Origin: Brevundimonas vitisensis
GTDB taxonomy: Bacteria > Pseudomonadota > Alphaproteobacteria > Caulobacterales > Caulobacteraceae
Reading direction: 5' to 3'
Assembly (NCBI RefSeq): GCF_016656965.1
Contig: NZ_CP067977.1
Coordinates: 2,008,501 to 2,072,500 of the forward strand
Length of the DNA: 64,000 bases
Below the pieces are notes generated by a model. That model made no database searches. It was not told where the DNA came from and saw only the letters and a list, made by a program, of their open reading frames with translations. Below are positions 46,949 to 55,486 of the stretch, piece after piece. The translations under genes were made by a program, and so were the position numbers. Every line of letters starts with the position of its first letter. Position 1 is the first letter of the stretch.

Positions 46949-49243
46949 TTAGCCCGCCACGCCCAGTTCGGCATCGACCAGCTCTGGGTCGAAGGGCTCG
47001 AAATAGTCGAAGCGGCCGAGCCGCAGGCTCTTGCCCGCCGCCAGGGTCAGATTGCCGAACTGCGGCACGGTCGGGAAATAGGGCTTCAGCACGCCTGTGC
47101 GAAACTGACCGTTGACGTCCTGGGCCGCACGCTCCTGAACAAACATGCTCCAGGCCGGACTCCACAGAAGGGTGTCCAGGGCCGGACGGTCCAGGCCAAA
47201 GGCCTTCGCCTTGCCCGTCTCGCCGTGCCACATCACCAGACCGCCCACCTTGCCGAGATAGTGGTTAACCCACAGGGCAGGAGCCACCGGCTGTGCCGTG
47301 TTGAAGGCCCAGACCTGTGAACCGCCGATCGGGCGCACTCGCGTATCGTCGCCCTGATGATCCGGGCCATAGGCGGCGCGGTTGCCCGACGAGAACGTCG
47401 AGAGGGCCGCGTTGAACCCGCCCTGCATGTTGAAGGCGGCGACCGCCTTGAACTCGACGGTGTCCTCGATCCCGGCCGGGGTGAGGGTGTCGATCTGGCG
47501 GACCTCAAGGGCAACCACACCTGTGAAGTTGGGCTTGGCGTGGACGTCTGCCCGGCGCTTCATTCTGATCCGCTGACCGGGGGCGGCCATCACCACTTCG
47601 TGTCGCTTTACCCAGCCGCCCGTCAGGGCAACCGGCGCGACGTCGGGGTCATAGAGGGCGACCGAGAGGGCTGTGCCCACGCTCTGGCTGGGCCATTCGA
47701 CTGTGTAGGGATCGATCACCGTGCACTGTGCCTCGGTGACCGTGCGGTTGGCGCCGCCCATCGGATTGAGGGTTGCGTCGCTCTTCAGCGCCGGGAAGCC
47801 CCAGAAGGTGACCTTCTTGGCGGCACTGTTTCCAATGCCATGGGGGGTGGCGAAGGTCGCGCGATTGATGCCGCCCGTCCGGCTGAAGGTTACCGAGCGT
47901 GCAAAGAGATAGATCGGCTTCCGGTCCAGCGTCAGCTCCAGGGAGAGCTGTCGGGCATAGTGGTGGGAGCCGCCCATGTTCCCCACGGCATCACCGGCGG
48001 CAGCCGATTCCAGCCGCCCGCCCGCCGTCCAGTCGTCGTTGCCGGACAGGTCGTTGCTGCTGAAGGCGTAGTCGGTGCGGATGGGTTCAACGCCGGGATC
48101 GTTGAAGTTCATGCCGTCTGCGCAATAGGCGACGCCATACTGGTAGAAGTTGGTGGCCGGGGCCGGATTGCCCTGGACCGATCCGCGTGCCGAGGTCCAG
48201 GCGGCGCGCATCTTCAGCCGCCTGGCCTTGGTATCGGCCCAGACCGGCACGTCGACACAGCTGCCCCGGATGAACTGACTGTCGTTGATGGTACCAGAGA
48301 TGCAGGTGTCGCCCGGCGCGAGGGGCCCGCCGTTTGCCGCCAGGACGGCAGGCAGCCATTGCTTACGGGTCACATATTGCTGGGCCGTCGGCACCAGGGT
48401 GGTGGGCACGACCTGGACCGCGTCGGTGTCCGTCAAGCCGACCTTGGCAATGACCTGACCGTTGGAGGTATAGCCGAGGGTCAGGGCGAGATAGTTGATG
48501 GGGCCGAGAGCCGACAGATCGGCGTCGATGTATCCGGTCGCCTGGACCATCGGATAGGCGACCGCTCCGCCGTCACCATCGGTGAAGGCGGCATGGGTGT
48601 ATTTCAACCGCTTGCCGGGCCGGAAATAGGCCTGGCCACAGCGATAGTGCTGTCCGTCAAAGCCATAGGGATCGACGTTCCAGGCATAGACCGCAGCCAG
48701 CCAATCGCCCCGGCGCGTCTTCTTGGCCATGAAGATCACGGGCGGCCCGGCATACTGGCTGAACCGGTCAACCGCCTCGCTGGAAACAGAGCCGACGTTG
48801 CCGTCGCCGAAGGTGCCGAACCCCGCGTTGCCGCTGCCCATAACCCAGACGGCGGTCTCGCCGGTGCCCGCGAACTTCTCGCGCAGGCGCTCGCGCTCGA
48901 TGGCGTAGTCGGGTGACAGGGCATAGCCCTGGGCGGCCGTCACGGCCTGCTGGGCCAGCACCCGGTCAGCGGCAATGGCGGCGGCGGTGGGAGAGACAAA
49001 GGCCGTCCAGCCCGCGACGCCGACCGCGCCGGTCTTCCGGAACATGCCGACGCCGGCGACCTCCGCCAGGGTGCCAGGCGGATAGGCGACCGCCGCATTC
49101 ATCGCCGCCTCGCTCGTGAAACCGACCAGGCCGCCGGGCTGGGCCGAGGCCATCACGTCGATCTGAGCTTGGAGATGATCGACGTCGTCCGACGTCGGGG
49201 TGCCCAGTAGATTGAGGGCTTCGGCGAGAGGAACAGCAACCAT
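46949..49243 (-). CDS. Large phage structural protein, probably receptor-binding or tail-tip
   Basis: A 764-residue protein after the tail gene D, where P2-like phages often carry additional structural or host-recognition proteins. The N-terminal part has repeated Ala/Val-rich helices (VTAAQGYALSPDYAIERERL). The remainder is rich in Gly, Thr, Asn and aromatic residues, as in beta-rich tailspikes (for example VWVMGSGNAGFGTFGDG and AVYAWNVDPYGFDGQHY). No enzymatic motif or intramolecular chaperone is recognised. The ATG at 49243 is preferred to an upstream frame extension that overlaps gene D. Confidence 0.65.
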   Translation of the reverse strand: MVAVPLAEALNLLGTPTSDDVDHLQAQIDVMASAQPGGLVGFTSEAAMNAAVAYPPGTLAEVAGVGMFRKTGAVGVAGWTAFVSPTAAAIAADRVLAQQAVTAAQGYALSPDYAIERERLREKFAGTGETAVWVMGSGNAGFGTFGDGNVGSVSSEAVDRFSQYAGPPVIFMAKKTRRGDWLAAVYAWNVDPYGFDGQHYRCGQAYFRPGKRLKYTHAAFTDGDGGAVAYPMVQATGYIDADLSALGPINYLALTLGYTSNGQVIAKVGLTDTDAVQVVPTTLVPTAQQYVTRKQWLPAVLAANGGPLAPGDTCISGTINDSQFIRGSCVDVPVWADTKARRLKMRAAWTSARGSVQGNPAPATNFYQYGVAYCADGMNFNDPGVEPIRTDYAFSSNDLSGNDDWTAGGRLESAAAGDAVGNMGGSHHYARQLSLELTLDRKPIYLFARSVTFSRTGGINRATFATPHGIGNSAAKKVTFWGFPALKSDATLNPMGGANRTVTEAQCTVIDPYTVEWPSQSVGTALSVALYDPDVAPVALTGGWVKRHEVVMAAPGQRIRMKRRADVHAKPNFTGVVALEVRQIDTLTPAGIEDTVEFKAVAAFNMQGGFNAALSTFSSGNRAAYGPDHQGDDTRVRPIGGSQVWAFNTAQPVAPALWVNHYLGKVGGLVMWHGETGKAKAFGLDRPALDTLLWSPAWSMFVQERAAQDVNGQFRTGVLKPYFPTVPQFGNLTLAAGKSLRLGRFDYFEPFDPELVDAELGVAG

Positions 49244-49262
49244 GATGGCTCCAATGCCGCGC

Positions 49263-50249
49263 TCAGGCGGCGCGTGATCCGGTGACGGTGGTGGTGAAGC
49301 CCGCGCCTTCAAAGGCGAGGGTGTGCGTGACGGTTTTGGCGATCCAGCGACCGGACAGCTCGGGTCGCAGGCCGGTGACCTCGATCGGCGTCTGGGCGAC
49401 AATCACAGCCCGGCCGGGCAGGATCAGCTCGACCTCAGCGCGGTCCCGATCAGCCCGGCCCAGCGCCGCCTCGGCCGCCGCGCGGGCCGTCGCCTCGTCG
49501 CGATAGGTGGGGCGCAGCGTCTTGACCGGGTCGCCCGATCCGGCGGTCGCATACTCGGTCCGCGCAGCCCGGTGGTCGCGCCAGCGCGCCTTGACCGACC
49601 CCTGGCTGTTCCGATCCGCTTCCTTGCCGCTCCAGCGGGTCAGGTCGCGGCGGTCCAGGGTGACCACATCCATCGCCGCGCCCGAGACGGACAGGCCCGT
49701 GCCGATCGGGGCAAACACCAGCTTGCCATCCTTTGGTGCGGCCACCGCGCCGAAGTCTCGGCCGAGCCGGGTCAGGAAATGCAGATCGCTCTCGTTGGTC
49801 TGGTCGCGATGGACGATGACGACGCTGGCCAGCTCGGCCGCGACGGCGGGCGTCAGCCGGTGGTCGCTGGCGATGTCGGCCACGATCGCGCCGATGGTGG
49901 TGGCGGTGAAGGACCGGGTGCGCTGGGCCTTGAACCCTTCGCGCATGTCGGCCGCCTTGGCCTGGATGATCAGCACATCCGGGGGGCCTTCGACCGTCAC
50001 CTCATCGACGGTGAACTTGCCCATGTGGAACAGTCCGTCGCCCTCATAACCGATCGACAGCGACAGGACCGCCCCGCGCCGGGCCGTCTCGATGGCGTTG
50101 TCGCGATCGTCGAGACGGACCTCCAAGGTGTCCGATTCCTCGCCCGAGTTGTCGGTCACCGTGAGCGAGAGCAGCCGGTCGCGGACGCGCGCGGTCACGT
50201 CCTCGTCACCCAACGTCAGCTGGAAGTCCGGCTCGGCCTTCAGTCCCAC
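49263..50249 (-). CDS. Phage late control / tail protein D (baseplate hub)
   Basis: Homologue of P2 gpD, which forms the hub under the tail tube. It has 328 residues from GTG at 50249, whose first bases overlap the tail protein X stop. Family features are the N-terminal FQLTLGDEDVTARVRDRLLS, the LSIGYEGDGLFHMGKFTVDE region, FLTRLGRDFGAVAAPKDGKL (about 168) and the C-terminal LAFEGAGFTTTVTG. No separate hub lysozyme domain is present. Confidence 0.87.
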   Translation of the reverse strand: MGLKAEPDFQLTLGDEDVTARVRDRLLSLTVTDNSGEESDTLEVRLDDRDNAIETARRGAVLSLSIGYEGDGLFHMGKFTVDEVTVEGPPDVLIIQAKAADMREGFKAQRTRSFTATTIGAIVADIASDHRLTPAVAAELASVVIVHRDQTNESDLHFLTRLGRDFGAVAAPKDGKLVFAPIGTGLSVSGAAMDVVTLDRRDLTRWSGKEADRNSQGSVKARWRDHRAARTEYATAGSGDPVKTLRPTYRDEATARAAAEAALGRADRDRAEVELILPGRAVIVAQTPIEVTGLRPELSGRWIAKTVTHTLAFEGAGFTTTVTGSRAA

Positions 50250-50449
50250 AGTCGCACCGTCGGCTTGGCGGCGGTGACCGGCACGTCCGGCAGGACGATC
50301 ACGATCCCGGCGGGCAGATGAGGCGGTTGCCCGGCCAGGCCGGGGTTGGCGGCCAGGATGGCCTCGGTGGTGCCATCGGAGCGGCCATAGACCTCGATCG
50401 CGATCCGATCCAGCCGATCGCCCTGGCGGGTGGTCATGCGCCGGATCAT
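50240..50449 (-). CDS. Phage tail protein X (LysM-like)
   Basis: A 69-residue P2 gpX homologue, a LysM-like peptide-binding protein: GDRLDRIAIEVYGRSDGTTE, then AILAANPGLAGQP and IVIVLPD are the LysM pattern. Start ATG at 50449 overlaps the previous stop by 4 bp; a second ATG is at 50437. It overlaps the D gene start. Confidence 0.88.
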   Translation of the reverse strand: MIRRMTTRQGDRLDRIAIEVYGRSDGTTEAILAANPGLAGQPPHLPAGIVIVLPDVPVTAAKPTVRLWD

Positions 50450-50841
50450 CGGGCGTCCTCGCCGTAAGCACCGAGGCTGATCCGGAAGTCCTGCCGCTGG
50501 GCGATGCCCTCGGGGGTGAAGTCGGACCCACGCTCATCCACGCCCTCGATCGTGAACAGGCCCCAGACCGCGCCGGTCCCATCGGTCAGCAGGGCGGGTT
50601 TGTAGGTCCGGGCCAGCGCGCGGAAGCTATCGACCCGGTCCCGCGCGTGGCGCTGGCCCGGATAGCAGATGCCCTCGATCTCGATCGTCTCGTCCTCACC
50701 CAGCACCTGGCGCGCGGCCTGCCGACCGGCGCGGGCCTGCCGCGACACGACAATCTCCAGCCTGCGGCTAAGGCGCTGATACGCGCCCTCGGTCACCGAG
50801 AAGCGGATGTCGCCCAGGGTCATCAGAACCTCGGCCATCAA
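50446..50841 (-). CDS. Phage tail protein U
   Basis: A P2 gpU homologue of 131 residues that caps tail assembly. Visible blocks are MTLGDIRFSVTEGAYQRLSR and LTDGTGAVWGLFTIEGVDER, and the ending QDFRISLGAYG. It overlaps the tape measure stop by 4 bp and X by 4 bp, matching the T-U-X-D order of P2-like phages. Confidence 0.88.
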   Translation of the reverse strand: MMAEVLMTLGDIRFSVTEGAYQRLSRRLEIVVSRQARAGRQAARQVLGEDETIEIEGICYPGQRHARDRVDSFRALARTYKPALLTDGTGAVWGLFTIEGVDERGSDFTPEGIAQRQDFRISLGAYGEDAR

Positions 50842-53195
50842 TCCGCCCCGTCGAACAGGCGGGCGCGGACGGCGTCACCGGCGGCGCGGCCGACCGCCTG
50901 GCCCGTGGCCCGCGCATCGCCGCCGCCCTGGACGGTGACGTGAACCTCGATCCGCCCGATGGACACGGTCGGTCGCGCGGCAGAAGGTGCGCCCGCGCCG
51001 CCCTGAGACTGGACTGAGGCCGGGCTCAGGCCCGCACCGGCGGCGGCGGGCTGAGCGGCGGCCAAGGCGGCGACCATGGCACCGGCCACGGCGGTGACCT
51101 GACCCACGGCCCCCGGTCCACCGGCGCGCAGGCCCTGGCTCAGTCCGGCCATGGTGTCGCCGCCCAGACCCGCAAAGACGCGGCTGGGCGACCGGATGCC
51201 GAGGCGGGTGCGGAAGCCCGAGATCACCCGATCCGCCACCTGGTTGATCGCGCCGCCCACGGCGCTCAGCTGCGCCATCAGGCCCGCCACCAGGCCCCGG
51301 ATGATCTCGCCGCCCCACCCGCTGAACCGGCCCTTCAGCCCGGCGAAGAAACTCGCCAGATTGAACAGCGCCCGGATGCCCATCACGAACAGGCCGATGG
51401 GCGACAGGTTGAAGGCGGTGACCAGCGCTTGGCCGAACCGGCGACCGGCATTGGTCGCCCCGTCGATCTGGCCTTTGGTGGACTGAACCGGCTGCATCAG
51501 GCGGCCGAACCACCCGAGGACGTCGCCGATGCCCTTGCCGATCGCATCCCACATCGGCTTCAGCGGGGCCAGCCAGCGGCCCATGGCCTGAAGGCTCGGC
51601 CCGAAGGCCTCGCCGAGCGCCTGGCCCACACCGGTGAAGAAGGCCGAGATCGGCTGCCAGTATTTGCGGACGACGATCGCGACCAGGGCGATGGCGGCCA
51701 CGGCGGCGGCCACGGCCAGCACCACGGGGTTGGCCAGCATCGCCAGGTTGAACCCGATCGCGGCCAGCCGCATCCGGCCCAGCCAGCCGATGACCTGGGC
51801 CGCCCCGCTCCGGATCGCCGCCCCTCCCAGCGTGCCGAACAGGGTCCGCATGATGTAGAAGGGGCCGAGAATGCCGACGATCGCCTGGCCCACGAAGGCC
51901 GCGCCCAGAGCGATGCCCGCGAACCCGGCCACAACCCAAACCGCTGCCTTGGCCAGCCACGACCCCTCCTCGCTGGACCGCGACATCCAGTTGGCGACGC
52001 GGCTCAGCAAATCGGCCGCGACGCCGACGGCCGGGGCCAGGATAGTGCCCACGGCGATGCCCGCCCGCGCCGCGCCCGAGGTGTAGCGGTCGAAGCTGGC
52101 GGCCGGACCCTTGGCCGCCCGTTCCAGATCGGCGAGGTAGCTGACCAGGACGTCGTCGCCGGTCAGCTCGCGGCTCATCTTCTTGAACTCGTCCAGGTTC
52201 TGGACGATGGCCATCAGGCCGTCGCGCGCCTGCCGGTCGCCCAGCAGCTCGCCGATGCGGAACTGGTCGCCCGCCGTGGCATCGCGGGTCAGGGTGGCGA
52301 TCGTTTCCAGGGGCGACACGCCCGCCTCGACCCCCGCCTTGATCCGGGCTTCCAGATCGATGCCTGCTTCCTCGAACTTGCGCAGGGTCTCGGGGCTGGC
52401 GATGGCGGCCATCAGGTTGGTGACGTTGTTCGCCGCCTGGTCGCTGGACCCGGCCAGGCGCTTGGCCAGCTGGTTGGCGGTCAGCAGATCGGCCAGTCCC
52501 CGCTCGTTGGCGAACCCGAACCCGACCATCCCGCCCGTCTGGGCAGGCAGGGCGCGGGCCAGCACGGCCCCGGACACCCCGCCCTGTTTCGCCGACCGGA
52601 TGGCCATGGCGTTGGCGCGGTCCAGCTGATCGGCCCGCAGCTTCAGCGACGAACCCATGGCCGCGCTGAAGGACCCGGCCTCGGCGTCCGTCAGGCTCTC
52701 GCCCATGGTGCCCAGCAGGTGCTGGAATCGGGCGACGGCCACGCCCGCCCGCGCCAGCTCGGTCTCGGTCCGATAGACGCCCTCGGCCAGCACGGCGTTG
52801 AAGGTCGCCTGAACCGTCGTCGGCAGCGCACCGAGATCCGTGGCGGTTTGCAGGATGGTGGACCGCAGCGGGCTCAGCTGAGCGTCTGTCATGCCCGCCG
52901 TGATGCCGATGCCGGTCATGGCCCGGTCGAACTGCGCGCCCGCCACCACGCCTCGGCGAAGGGGTCGGACCACGGACTCCCCGGCCCGGCCGAGGCCTTC
53001 GGTCGCCAGCGACGCGGAGGCCAGCCGGTTCATCCGCTCGTCCAGTTGATCCAGACCACGGGTCCAGTCGGCCGAGGCGCGCGCCGCCATCTTCTGCGCG
53101 CGCTCGATCGCCCCCACGGCCGAGGCGGCCGATCGCGCCGGTCGGGTCAACCGATCGACAAAGCGCAGGGTCAGGGAGGCGACGAGGTTCTTCAC
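50838..53195 (-). CDS. Phage tail tape measure protein
   Basis: Sets tail length and is carried inside the tube. It has 785 residues. The N-terminal half is helical (KNLVASLTLRFVDRLTRPAR, then MTGIGITAGMTDAQLSPLRS). The middle has two strong hydrophobic stretches (about 410-520: VAGFAGIALGAAFVGQAIVG, MLANPVVLAVAAAVAAIALV) typical of this protein. The C-terminal region is Gly/Ala-rich. At about 1.5 A per residue (family rule) the tail would be near 118 nm. The preceding genes E/E' have a frameshift signal. Confidence 0.9.
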   Translation of the reverse strand: MKNLVASLTLRFVDRLTRPARSAASAVGAIERAQKMAARASADWTRGLDQLDERMNRLASASLATEGLGRAGESVVRPLRRGVVAGAQFDRAMTGIGITAGMTDAQLSPLRSTILQTATDLGALPTTVQATFNAVLAEGVYRTETELARAGVAVARFQHLLGTMGESLTDAEAGSFSAAMGSSLKLRADQLDRANAMAIRSAKQGGVSGAVLARALPAQTGGMVGFGFANERGLADLLTANQLAKRLAGSSDQAANNVTNLMAAIASPETLRKFEEAGIDLEARIKAGVEAGVSPLETIATLTRDATAGDQFRIGELLGDRQARDGLMAIVQNLDEFKKMSRELTGDDVLVSYLADLERAAKGPAASFDRYTSGAARAGIAVGTILAPAVGVAADLLSRVANWMSRSSEEGSWLAKAAVWVVAGFAGIALGAAFVGQAIVGILGPFYIMRTLFGTLGGAAIRSGAAQVIGWLGRMRLAAIGFNLAMLANPVVLAVAAAVAAIALVAIVVRKYWQPISAFFTGVGQALGEAFGPSLQAMGRWLAPLKPMWDAIGKGIGDVLGWFGRLMQPVQSTKGQIDGATNAGRRFGQALVTAFNLSPIGLFVMGIRALFNLASFFAGLKGRFSGWGGEIIRGLVAGLMAQLSAVGGAINQVADRVISGFRTRLGIRSPSRVFAGLGGDTMAGLSQGLRAGGPGAVGQVTAVAGAMVAALAAAQPAAAGAGLSPASVQSQGGAGAPSAARPTVSIGRIEVHVTVQGGGDARATGQAVGRAAGDAVRARLFDGAD

Positions 53196-53216
53196 GCGGG
53201 GGGTCCGGTGCGGGGT

Positions 53217-53380
53217 TCAGAGGACGGGGGTTCGAAGGCGGATCAGGTGATCGAGGCGGACTTTGGCGGCCTCTGCCCAGCCTTGCAGGAGATCGAGCGG
53301 CAGTTCGTCCAGGACGTGGGGCGGCCAGTGGTAGATGAAGGCGACGCACTCCTGCATCGCCTCCAGCTGGCCGCCCGTCA
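53217..53380 (-). CDS. Tail assembly chaperone E' (made as -1 frameshift extension of E)
   Basis: A 55-residue segment (LTGGQLEAMQECVAFIYHWP then HVLDELPLDLLQGWAEAAKV) is encoded in the -1 frame right after the E stop. It has no start codon of its own. It is reached by slippage at GGGAAAC (53381-53387). E and E+E' together act as chaperones for the tape measure, as G/GT of lambda and E/E' of P2 do. Confidence 0.82.
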
Positions 53381-53641
53381 GTTTCCCAGGATGCCGTTCA
53401 GCCAGACCTGCACGACCATGACGTCCTCGCCGTCCATCTCGTCGAACAGGGCCTCTTCCCGCTCGGCCAGGGCGGCCATCATGGCGAAGCCGACGTCGCC
53501 GTTCTTGCCCGCCCCGGCGTTTTGCATCTCGCGGACCTCGCGCCCCTTGGGTCGGCGCAGGGCCACCTCGGTGATCTGCTCGCCGCCGAAGTCGAAGGGA
53601 TGCTTCAGGGGGAAGGTCTTCTTCAGGCCTTGAATGGTCAT
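53378..53641 (-). CDS. Phage tail assembly chaperone E
   Basis: An 87-residue P2 gpE-like protein. MTIQGLKKTFPLKHPFDFGG is a typical start, and EVALRRPKGREVREMQNAG a conserved block. It ends ILGN directly before TGA. The slippery site lies over its last codons, so most ribosomes make E and a minority E+E'. The ATG at 53641 is clear. It sits between tube gene FII and tape measure T as expected. Confidence 0.87.
   Translation of the reverse strand: MTIQGLKKTFPLKHPFDFGGEQITEVALRRPKGREVREMQNAGAGKNGDVGFAMMAALAEREEALFDEMDGEDVMVVQVWLNGILGN
53381..53387 (-). other. Slippery heptamer for programmed -1 frameshift
   Basis: G-GGA-AAC in the E frame, followed at once by the stop TGA. After slipping, the tRNAs pair with GGG and AAA and reading continues CTG ACG into E'. 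This X-XXY-YYZ heptamer is of the GGGAAAG type used by lambda G/GT. Confidence 0.85.
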
Positions 53642-53655
53642 GGTCGATGCCCTCC

Positions 53656-54162
53656 TTACAGGCCGAGATTGGCGCGGCGCTGCGCCAGCTGATCGACCCC
53701 GTTGATGCGGCGGACACCGCCGATCAGGTCGATTTCGTAAACGACGTCCGGCCCGATCTTCAGCCGGTAGTAGTCGGGGGTCAGCATCAGCTTGACCTCG
53801 GACTTCTTGGCCTCACCGGCCCACTCGCCTGGATCGACCTCGGTCACCAGGCCGCGCATCTCGGCGACGACAGAGACCTTGGCCCCGCCTTCGCCTTCCA
53901 TGCTGCCGCGCAGGGTGATGGGCAGGTTGCGGCTTCCGACCGCGCCCAGGACGTGGCGGTCCAGTTCGGCGAAGCCCAGCTCGGCAGCCATCTTCTCGAT
54001 GCCCAGCTCCAGATCGGTCTCGCCGTCCATTCCGCCGTCGCGGTGGCCTTCGGTCTTCATCTTGATCACCGGCAGCTTGCCGCTGGTGGTCCGGCCGATC
54101 ATGCCCCGCCCGTCGACGAAGGCGGTGAAGGCCTTGATGGTATGAGGGAGTCGTCGCGTCAT
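53656..54162 (-). CDS. Phage major tail tube protein (FII)
   Basis: Polymerises to form the tail tube. It has 168 residues with P2 FII blocks: HTIKAFTAFVDGRGMIGRTT, LPVIKMKTEGHRDGGMDGET and the C-terminal LMLTPDYYRLKIGPDVVYEI. It lies directly after the sheath gene. The ATG at 54162 is unambiguous. Confidence 0.9.
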   Translation of the reverse strand: MTRRLPHTIKAFTAFVDGRGMIGRTTSGKLPVIKMKTEGHRDGGMDGETDLELGIEKMAAELGFAELDRHVLGAVGSRNLPITLRGSMEGEGGAKVSVVAEMRGLVTEVDPGEWAGEAKKSEVKLMLTPDYYRLKIGPDVVYEIDLIGGVRRINGVDQLAQRRANLGL

Positions 54163-54177
54163 GGTCCTGGTCTCCGG

Positions 54178-55392
54178 TTAAGCGAGCTGCTGATTGGCGG
54201 CGGAGACCAGCTCGGCGTAGTAGCCGGTCTCGCGGGCGAAGCGGAACGTCAGCCGGTCCAGCGGCGCGGGGGCCTCGCCGTCCACGTTGACGTAGAAGCG
54301 ACCCGCCCTGAACGTCGCCTCGGTGTTGAGTTCCTCGTCGAGCCAGACCCGGCCCCCGAGCATCGCGCCCTGGGCCTTCAGCTCGCGCTGATAAAGCTCG
54401 GTCGATCCGGCGATATCGACCAGCAGCTGGGCGCTGAACGGACGGTCCATTGCCCAAAGGAAGCTGGCTTCCAGCGCGTCGAAGACGGCGTCCAGGGTGC
54501 GGCGCTGCGCCAGGAAATGGACGTCGCCATCGGTCGCCGGGGTCCGGTTGCCCCACAGCTTGAACCCGCCCTCGTTGACGATCACGGCCACCCCCGCCTC
54601 GTTCAGGATGTTGGACGAGGCGGTCGGGTCCGACAGGCTGAACTCGATTGGCCGGCCGATCGAGACCACGCCGTTGACCGGGCGGTTGGACGGCGACCAC
54701 CAGAAGCCGCGCTCCTGATCCGACAGGGCGATGACCCCGGCGACATGGGCCGAGGCCGGGCGCTGCGCGATCACGCCGGTGCGGTCCAGCACGCCCACGG
54801 TGGGCTCGACCGGATAGACACGGTCGCCCGCTTCCAGCTCGGCCTTGTCGATTGCGGCGGCGTCCGTGTCGGACGGGCCGTCCGTCACCACGATGGCGCG
54901 CAGGCGGGCCGCAACGGTCTTCAGGGCGATGGCCACCGGGTTGGCCGCCCCACCGGTCTGCTGATGGGTGAAGCCCGGCGCGATCAGAATCTTGGGCTTG
55001 GCCCCGGTCATCGCCTTGGCGGCCAGCAGGCCATAGACGCCGGTGCGCTCGTCCTCTGCGCCGACCATCAGGGCCTGCTGGTCAGCGGCGTCGGGGTCAG
55101 CCGCCACGCGGATGAAGACGATCGGCGTGCGCGCCTGGTCGGCGATGGCGGCATAGGCCTGCGGCAGGGTGCCCTCGGCGTTGATCAGGGCATTCTCCGG
55201 CAGGGTCGCCTTGAGGAAGGCGGCCTGGGCGGCCGAGGTCACCAGGACCGGCGTATCCAGCGGAAACCTGGCGGCGTCGGCATAGGGGGCGGTGCCGACC
55301 ACGCCGATGATGGAGGTGGCCTTGGCGGCGATGGTCCGGATGCCGTCGTTCAGTTCGACGACTTCGACGCCGTGCAGATATGCATCGGTCAT
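54178..55392 (-). CDS. Phage contractile tail sheath protein (FI)
   Basis: Outer contractile sheath, 404 residues. Sheath blocks include YLHGVEVVELNDGIRTIAAK (start), VIGVVGTAPYAD-like IIGVVGTAPYADAARFPLDT, PKILIAPGFTHQ and the C-terminal LDRLTFRFARETGYYAELV. It confirms a myovirus-type tail. A 94-bp gap with no gene separates it from the fibre gene stop. Confidence 0.93.
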   Translation of the reverse strand: MTDAYLHGVEVVELNDGIRTIAAKATSIIGVVGTAPYADAARFPLDTPVLVTSAAQAAFLKATLPENALINAEGTLPQAYAAIADQARTPIVFIRVAADPDAADQQALMVGAEDERTGVYGLLAAKAMTGAKPKILIAPGFTHQQTGGAANPVAIALKTVAARLRAIVVTDGPSDTDAAAIDKAELEAGDRVYPVEPTVGVLDRTGVIAQRPASAHVAGVIALSDQERGFWWSPSNRPVNGVVSIGRPIEFSLSDPTASSNILNEAGVAVIVNEGGFKLWGNRTPATDGDVHFLAQRRTLDAVFDALEASFLWAMDRPFSAQLLVDIAGSTELYQRELKAQGAMLGGRVWLDEELNTEATFRAGRFYVNVDGEAPAPLDRLTFRFARETGYYAELVSAANQQLA

Positions 55393-55486
55393 GTTTGGGC
55401 GGGCTCCAGTGAAGGGTCAAAGGTGACCGGCGGGGCCGGTCGGTCGATCGCGGCCGGATGGCCGGATGGGCGTGGTGCGAGTCCGG

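Noticed and set aside
47357..48916. 519-codon + strand frame over the 764-residue phage protein
   Set aside because: Shadow frame; direction opposite to the phage operon and composition typical of antisense.
51429..53633. 734-codon open frame antisense to the tape measure gene
   Set aside because: Gln/Gly/Arg/His-rich shadow of the real gene, without a domain or ribosome site.
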